This document shows, in pieces, positions 60,801 to 64,000 of a DNA stretch of 64,000 nt (the first letter of the stretch is position 1; each line of letters starts with the position of its first letter). The DNA comes from Microbacterium saccharophilum (GTDB taxonomy: Bacteria; Actinomycetota; Actinomycetes; Actinomycetales; Microbacteriaceae). The stretch covers positions 30,260 through 94,259 of the forward strand of contig NZ_BKAH01000010.1 of assembly GCF_007992455.1 (NCBI RefSeq), in the 5' to 3' direction. The translations under genes and the position numbers were made by a program. The notes below the pieces were generated by a model. That model worked only from the letters and a program-made list of their open reading frames with translations, ran no database searches and was not told the origin of the DNA.

Positions 60801-62690
60801 CTACGCGGGCGCCGGCTCGGCCGGAGCGACGACGAACTCGTACACGTACCGGAACGGGTACCGGTCGGCGTACTCGGGCGGCACGTCCATCCCTTCGATG
60901 GATTCGACGACGAGCTCGTACGTGCCCGGCTCGGCCCACTCGTCGACGGGGATCTCTGCGGAGAACGCACCGGTGTCGTCGGCTTCGGCCATCTGCTCGA
61001 AGAGGGAGGATGACAGCCGCACCGGCATGCTCGGCGGGAAGCCTTCTCCCCGGATCGTGAGGGCGCCGCCGGGCTGGACCGGGGAGGGCTCGACCGTGAC
61101 CGTCGGGGTGGGATCCGGGGTCGGCGTCGGGGTGGGATCCGGAGTCGGCGTCGGGGTCGGCGTCGGCGTCGGATTCGGCTGCGGCGCGGGAGAGGGGTCG
61201 GGTGTGGGCGCCGGAGCGGGGGACGGCGCCGGGGCGGGCGCCGGAGCGGGGGCGGGCGCCGGGCTGATGCGCGGCGCCGGCTGTGACGGCGCCGGCGGCG
61301 TCGACGGCGTGACCGGACGCGCCACCGGCGTCACCACCGGGTCCGACCCGGGGGCCTCCGCCGCGGGCGCGGGCGTGATCAGCCGGCCGCGGGCGTCGAA
61401 CAGGATCTCTCCGGCCTCGCTCGGCTCGACCTCGACGCTCGTCGAGTGTTGTGCGACAGCACCTGTGGCGGAGTCGACGACCCGCACCGCGACGGTCCGC
61501 GTTCCGGCGCTGTCGAAGGTCGCCCACGCCAAGCCGCTCGAAGAGACGGTCTCGTAGATGCCGTCGCCGTCGAGGTCGAACTCGTACCGGGCGCCGGTGC
61601 CGGCCAGCTCCGGCGAGAACGCGGAGACCAGGGTGGGGGTTCCGGCGTAGGCGAGTGACACCGCGCGCAGCCGCGTGTTCGCCGCGGCGTCCGCAGCCTC
61701 CCCCACAGACACCGTCTCGCCCGCGTCGCGCGCGTCGAGCGCCAGCATCCACTCCCGGTACGCGAGCTTGGCGATCTCGAGCGCGTCCTCGGACGCCTCC
61801 TCGGGGAACGCGTCGGAGTAGTAGTCCAGATGGTCGCCGTAGGCGCCGGTCGCCAGCTTGAAGAGGCCCTCGAGCGGGGTGAACTCGCAGATGGGGTCAC
61901 CGGCATGGCAGATCGCCGACCCGAGATCGCGCGCCCGGTAGTAGGCATCGAGGCCGGCGCCCTGCGCCTCGTCGGCCTTCCATCGGATGATCCCGATGCC
62001 GCCGATCCCGGCGGCGCGCACCCCGAGGCCGTAGGGCTTCTGGTAGGGATCCCCGATGTTGACGACGCCGAGCACGGAGTCGGGATTCAGCTCCGCCGTG
62101 TGCCGGGCCGCCATCGCGCCCTGCGAGTAGCCGACCGCGACGAACTTCGGCTGCACGGGGCATCCCTCCGAGCCGGCGAGGTACTCCGAGATCAGGTGCG
62201 TCGCGGCCTCCGCCCCGCGGGTGGCGGAGTGCAGCAGCCGGGATGCCGAGAAGCTCAGCGCCGAGTCGAGGGTGCTGGCCTCGGTGATCGCCGCGATCGC
62301 GTCATACCCGAACGGCTGATCCGCGCCGGCGGGCCCGATCGGCACGACCGGAATCCGGTCGGCGGTGAACCCCTCGTAGACCGTCGTCGAGAGTGCATCG
62401 AACAGCCCGTCGAGGGTGACACCCTCCCAGCCGTTGGTGACGAGCTCGGACTCGCCGTAGCGGAACGCAGCGCCGGCGTTGCTCGTCTCCCCTGCGGTGA
62501 GGTTCCCCTCCCCGCTCCCGCGAAAGGCAAGGACGACCAGCGGAGCGCAGCGGGCTTCGATCTTCTGATCGAACCGTCCGTACTGAGGTTGCGCGAAGAC
62601 GACGAGGTACGTGACGAGGAGCGCAACGGCCAGCACCGCCGCCGACCCTGCCGTCCAGATCAACTTCGTCGTTGCACGAGCGCGCGCCAC
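60801..62690 (-). CDS. Membrane-anchored cutinase-like esterase with PKD-like and Pro/Ala/Thr-rich regions
   Basis: A 629-residue surface protein. A membrane helix near residues 12-32 is followed by a cutinase/serine-esterase domain: VVLAFRGSGEGNL, nucleophile elbow VAVGYSQGAMAARH and later DPICEFTPL and GDHLDYYSD, supplying the acid and His. A PKD-like module (YEFDLDGDGIYE) follows, then a low-complexity Pro/Ala/Thr repeat (bases ~61080-61280) and a final beta-rich domain. GTG at 62690 is chosen because GGAAGG lies 8 nt upstream; a GTG three codons earlier overlaps that site. Probable role: hydrolysis of polyester or lipid outside the cell. Confidence 0.87.
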   Translation of the reverse strand: MARARATTKLIWTAGSAAVLAVALLVTYLVVFAQPQYGRFDQKIEARCAPLVVLAFRGSGEGNLTAGETSNAGAAFRYGESELVTNGWEGVTLDGLFDALSTTVYEGFTADRIPVVPIGPAGADQPFGYDAIAAITEASTLDSALSFSASRLLHSATRGAEAATHLISEYLAGSEGCPVQPKFVAVGYSQGAMAARHTAELNPDSVLGVVNIGDPYQKPYGLGVRAAGIGGIGIIRWKADEAQGAGLDAYYRARDLGSAICHAGDPICEFTPLEGLFKLATGAYGDHLDYYSDAFPEEASEDALEIAKLAYREWMLALDARDAGETVSVGEAADAAANTRLRAVSLAYAGTPTLVSAFSPELAGTGARYEFDLDGDGIYETVSSSGLAWATFDSAGTRTVAVRVVDSATGAVAQHSTSVEVEPSEAGEILFDARGRLITPAPAAEAPGSDPVVTPVARPVTPSTPPAPSQPAPRISPAPAPAPAPAPAPSPAPAPTPDPSPAPQPNPTPTPTPTPTPDPTPTPTPDPTPTVTVEPSPVQPGGALTIRGEGFPPSMPVRLSSSLFEQMAEADDTGAFSAEIPVDEWAEPGTYELVVESIEGMDVPPEYADRYPFRYVYEFVVAPAEPAPA

Positions 62691-62834
62691 AATGCTCACC
62701 TTCCGTGGCGCAGGCGATCAGGGCGCCATTCGGGTGACGTCGATCCGGGGGGTGATCGTGAGATGCCGCGCCCTCACGGCTACAACATATCGAATGCGCG
62801 GGAAGACGACGCACGTGGGTGTGTGGGGCCCGCG

Positions 62835-63488
62835 TCAGCTCTTCTTGCGGTTCCAGCTGGCCTTCGCGGGTGTGAGCGGGCTCCGCACGTGGATGGCCCA
62901 CGTCGAGTGGGGATGGATGCGCAGGAGGGCCGTCTCGTAGAACGCCCGGGCCTCATCCGAGAGCGTCGGCAGGACGGCATCCTTGTCGACCTCGTCCTCG
63001 GGGCGGGGGCGGAGCGCCTTCCAGACCAGCTGCACTTCCGGGGCGCCGGTCGGGATGCCGTCGATATCGAGCACGGCGCGGTCCCACGGCAGCTGCAGCC
63101 GCGGGTCGCGGCGGTAGAGCCAGGCCCGGTCGATGCCGTCCTCGACGTTGACCTGCAGCACCCGCGCGCCCTTCTTGTCGTCATGGATGAGGACGGGCTG
63201 GATGTCGGCATCCTCGGGCGCCTCGTCGAACCGGACGAGGTCGTCCTCGTCGAGCATCGCCCAGGCGGTGAACCCGGCAGGCAGCGCTTCGATGAGCCGC
63301 GCCAGGTCGCGGGAGGTGGTGCTCACGTCGGTGTTCCCGCGCTCGCGGATCGGGGCACCGAGCCAGCGGTCCAGCGCCGCGCCCCCGGAGAGCCACCACC
63401 GAGCGGGTGTCCCCGCGAGGAGGGCCGCCACGGCGTCGGGCGCCAGTCGCTCCCAGGGCGTCGCGGGGGTCGGTGCGGGGGATGCCAT
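62835..63488 (-). CDS. Nucleotidyltransferase-like protein (aminoglycoside adenylyltransferase fold)
   Basis: A 217-residue protein with the segment RWWLSGGAALDRWLGAPIRE followed by RGNTDVSTTSRDL, matching the GG-x-D-type core of the AAD(2'')-like nucleotidyltransferase group. One acidic position is shifted (NTDVS), so catalytic competence is uncertain. LVWKALRPRPEDEVD near the C-terminus is also common to the group. TAGGCT lies 7 nt before the ATG. Target molecule unknown. Confidence 0.78.
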   Translation of the reverse strand: MASPAPTPATPWERLAPDAVAALLAGTPARWWLSGGAALDRWLGAPIRERGNTDVSTTSRDLARLIEALPAGFTAWAMLDEDDLVRFDEAPEDADIQPVLIHDDKKGARVLQVNVEDGIDRAWLYRRDPRLQLPWDRAVLDIDGIPTGAPEVQLVWKALRPRPEDEVDKDAVLPTLSDEARAFYETALLRIHPHSTWAIHVRSPLTPAKASWNRKKS

Positions 63489-63539
63489 GGGGACGAGCCT
63501 AATCTCGGTCACGCTTCGCTGACGGAGGATGATGGGTCC

Positions 63540-63977
63540 ATGGCCAGTCCGCACCGCCCGGGCCTCCGGGTCACGGCCGGGGTCACGATCCCCGAGTCGG
63601 AGCTCTCGTGGCGCTTCTCGCGGTCGTCGGGCCCGGGCGGGCAGGGCGTGAACACGGCGGACTCCCGCGTGGAGCTCAGCTGGGATGCCGCCGGTTCGGC
63701 TGCGCTCTCGCCGCACCAGCGTGAACGTGTGCTCGATCGGCTGAGCGGCCGACTGGTCCGCGGCGTGCTGACGATCGCGGCATCCGAGCACCGTGCGCAG
63801 CTGCGGAACCGCGACGCGGCGCGCGAGCGATTGGCGTCCATCGTGGCGGACGCCCTTCGCCCACCTGCGGCGGCGCGGAGAGCGACGAAGCCGACTCGCG
63901 GTGCCAAGGAGCGCCGATTGAGCGAGAAGCAGCGGCGCACCGACATCAAGCAGCTGCGCCGCCGGCCGATCGACTGA
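63540..63977 (+). CDS. arfB: Alternative ribosome-rescue factor ArfB (YaeJ-like)
   Basis: Peptidyl-tRNA hydrolase that frees ribosomes stalled on broken mRNAs. The 145-residue protein has the release-factor GGQ motif in RSSGPGGQGVNTADSRVE (Gly-Gly-Gln at residues 33-35) and the basic, Lys/Arg-rich C-terminal tail (RRLSEKQRRTDIKQLRRRP) that enters the mRNA channel. It lacks the codon-recognition domains of RF1/RF2. It is divergent from the nucleotidyltransferase-like gene, with 51 bp between starts. Confidence 0.95.
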   Translation: MASPHRPGLRVTAGVTIPESELSWRFSRSSGPGGQGVNTADSRVELSWDAAGSAALSPHQRERVLDRLSGRLVRGVLTIAASEHRAQLRNRDAARERLASIVADALRPPAAARRATKPTRGAKERRLSEKQRRTDIKQLRRRPID

Positions 63978-64000
63978 GCCGGCGGCGAGAGCATCCCCGG

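Overview
The window is a contiguous stretch of chromosome from a high-GC actinobacterium, most likely a Microbacterium or close Microbacteriaceae relative. I infer this from the very GC-rich sequence, the frequent GTG starts, the protein families (DUF222/HNH, an amylosucrase-type GH13, a MinD-like ATPase with a long disordered N-terminus, HspR/HrcA-type heat-shock operators) and the many genes whose -10 hexamer (TANNNT) lies 6-7 nt before the start codon, as in leaderless actinobacterial transcripts. I see no rRNA, tRNA, CRISPR array, prophage, plasmid functions or complete insertion sequence. Most of the window reads as core or niche-adaptive chromosome.

Layout. 1-6.1 kb: sbcC (cut by the window edge) and sbcD for DNA-end processing, a DUF2277 protein, a hydrolase, two small acidic proteins, an acetyltransferase and a P-loop kinase-like protein. 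6.1-7.1 kb: a consensus promoter drives a 33-codon leaderless peptide ending in a cysteine-rich run, then a hairpin-rich leader and an orphan winged-helix regulator. 7.1-17.7 kb: a DNA glycosylase, VOC and NAD(P)-binding proteins, an S9 peptidase, an aldo/keto reductase, a HAD phosphatase, a NarL-type two-component system with a DUF4097 protein, and a phosphotransferase. Three intergenic regions here carry paired ~60-bp palindromic repeats, always spaced 73 bp apart. 17.7-24.1 kb: pgi, an NRDE protein, coaBC, a YdeI-like protein and a PTS sugar permease (EIIBCA). 24.1-31.7 kb: RidA, an FAD oxidoreductase, a cupin, a lipase-maturation-factor homologue, a secreted transglycosylase-like protein, a GNAT, a palindrome-controlled promoter with a downstream hairpin, and a DUF222/HNH protein. 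31.7-38.7 kb: a membrane sulfite-oxidase-like molybdoenzyme, DUF2207, MarR, an ABC pair, DUF2804 and an Hsp20 with adjoining CIRCE and HAIR operators. 39-48.6 kb: an AbiEi/DUF559-like protein, an 84-bp tandem repeat, L-serine dehydratase, a Pro/Trp-rich unknown, amylosucrase, a lipoprotein, a PadR-DUF1048-ABC exporter operon behind three 23-bp iterons, and a YihY-type protein. 48.7-53 kb: a hydrolase fold lacking its serine, a MinD-like ATPase and a SulP transporter.

53.1-60.8 kb is a complete-looking catabolic operon for the protocatechuate (or gallate) 4,5-cleavage pathway: hydratase (ligJ), aldolase (ligK), lactonase (ligI), a fused ring-cleavage dioxygenase (ligAB), semialdehyde dehydrogenase (ligC), then an aldo/keto reductase and a ModA-like binding protein, with a divergent LysR regulator. 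These enzymes together convert protocatechuate, through 2-pyrone-4,6-dicarboxylate and oxalomesaconate, to pyruvate and oxaloacetate. The window ends with a large cutinase-like esterase, a nucleotidyltransferase-like protein and the ribosome-rescue factor ArfB.

The most promising candidates for undescribed biology are the Cys-rich leaderless leader peptide with its regulator (6.07-7.11 kb), the 73-bp-spaced palindrome pairs, the palindrome-embedded promoter followed by a hairpin-terminated non-coding stretch (30.03-30.19 kb), and the two accessory genes closing the lig operon.
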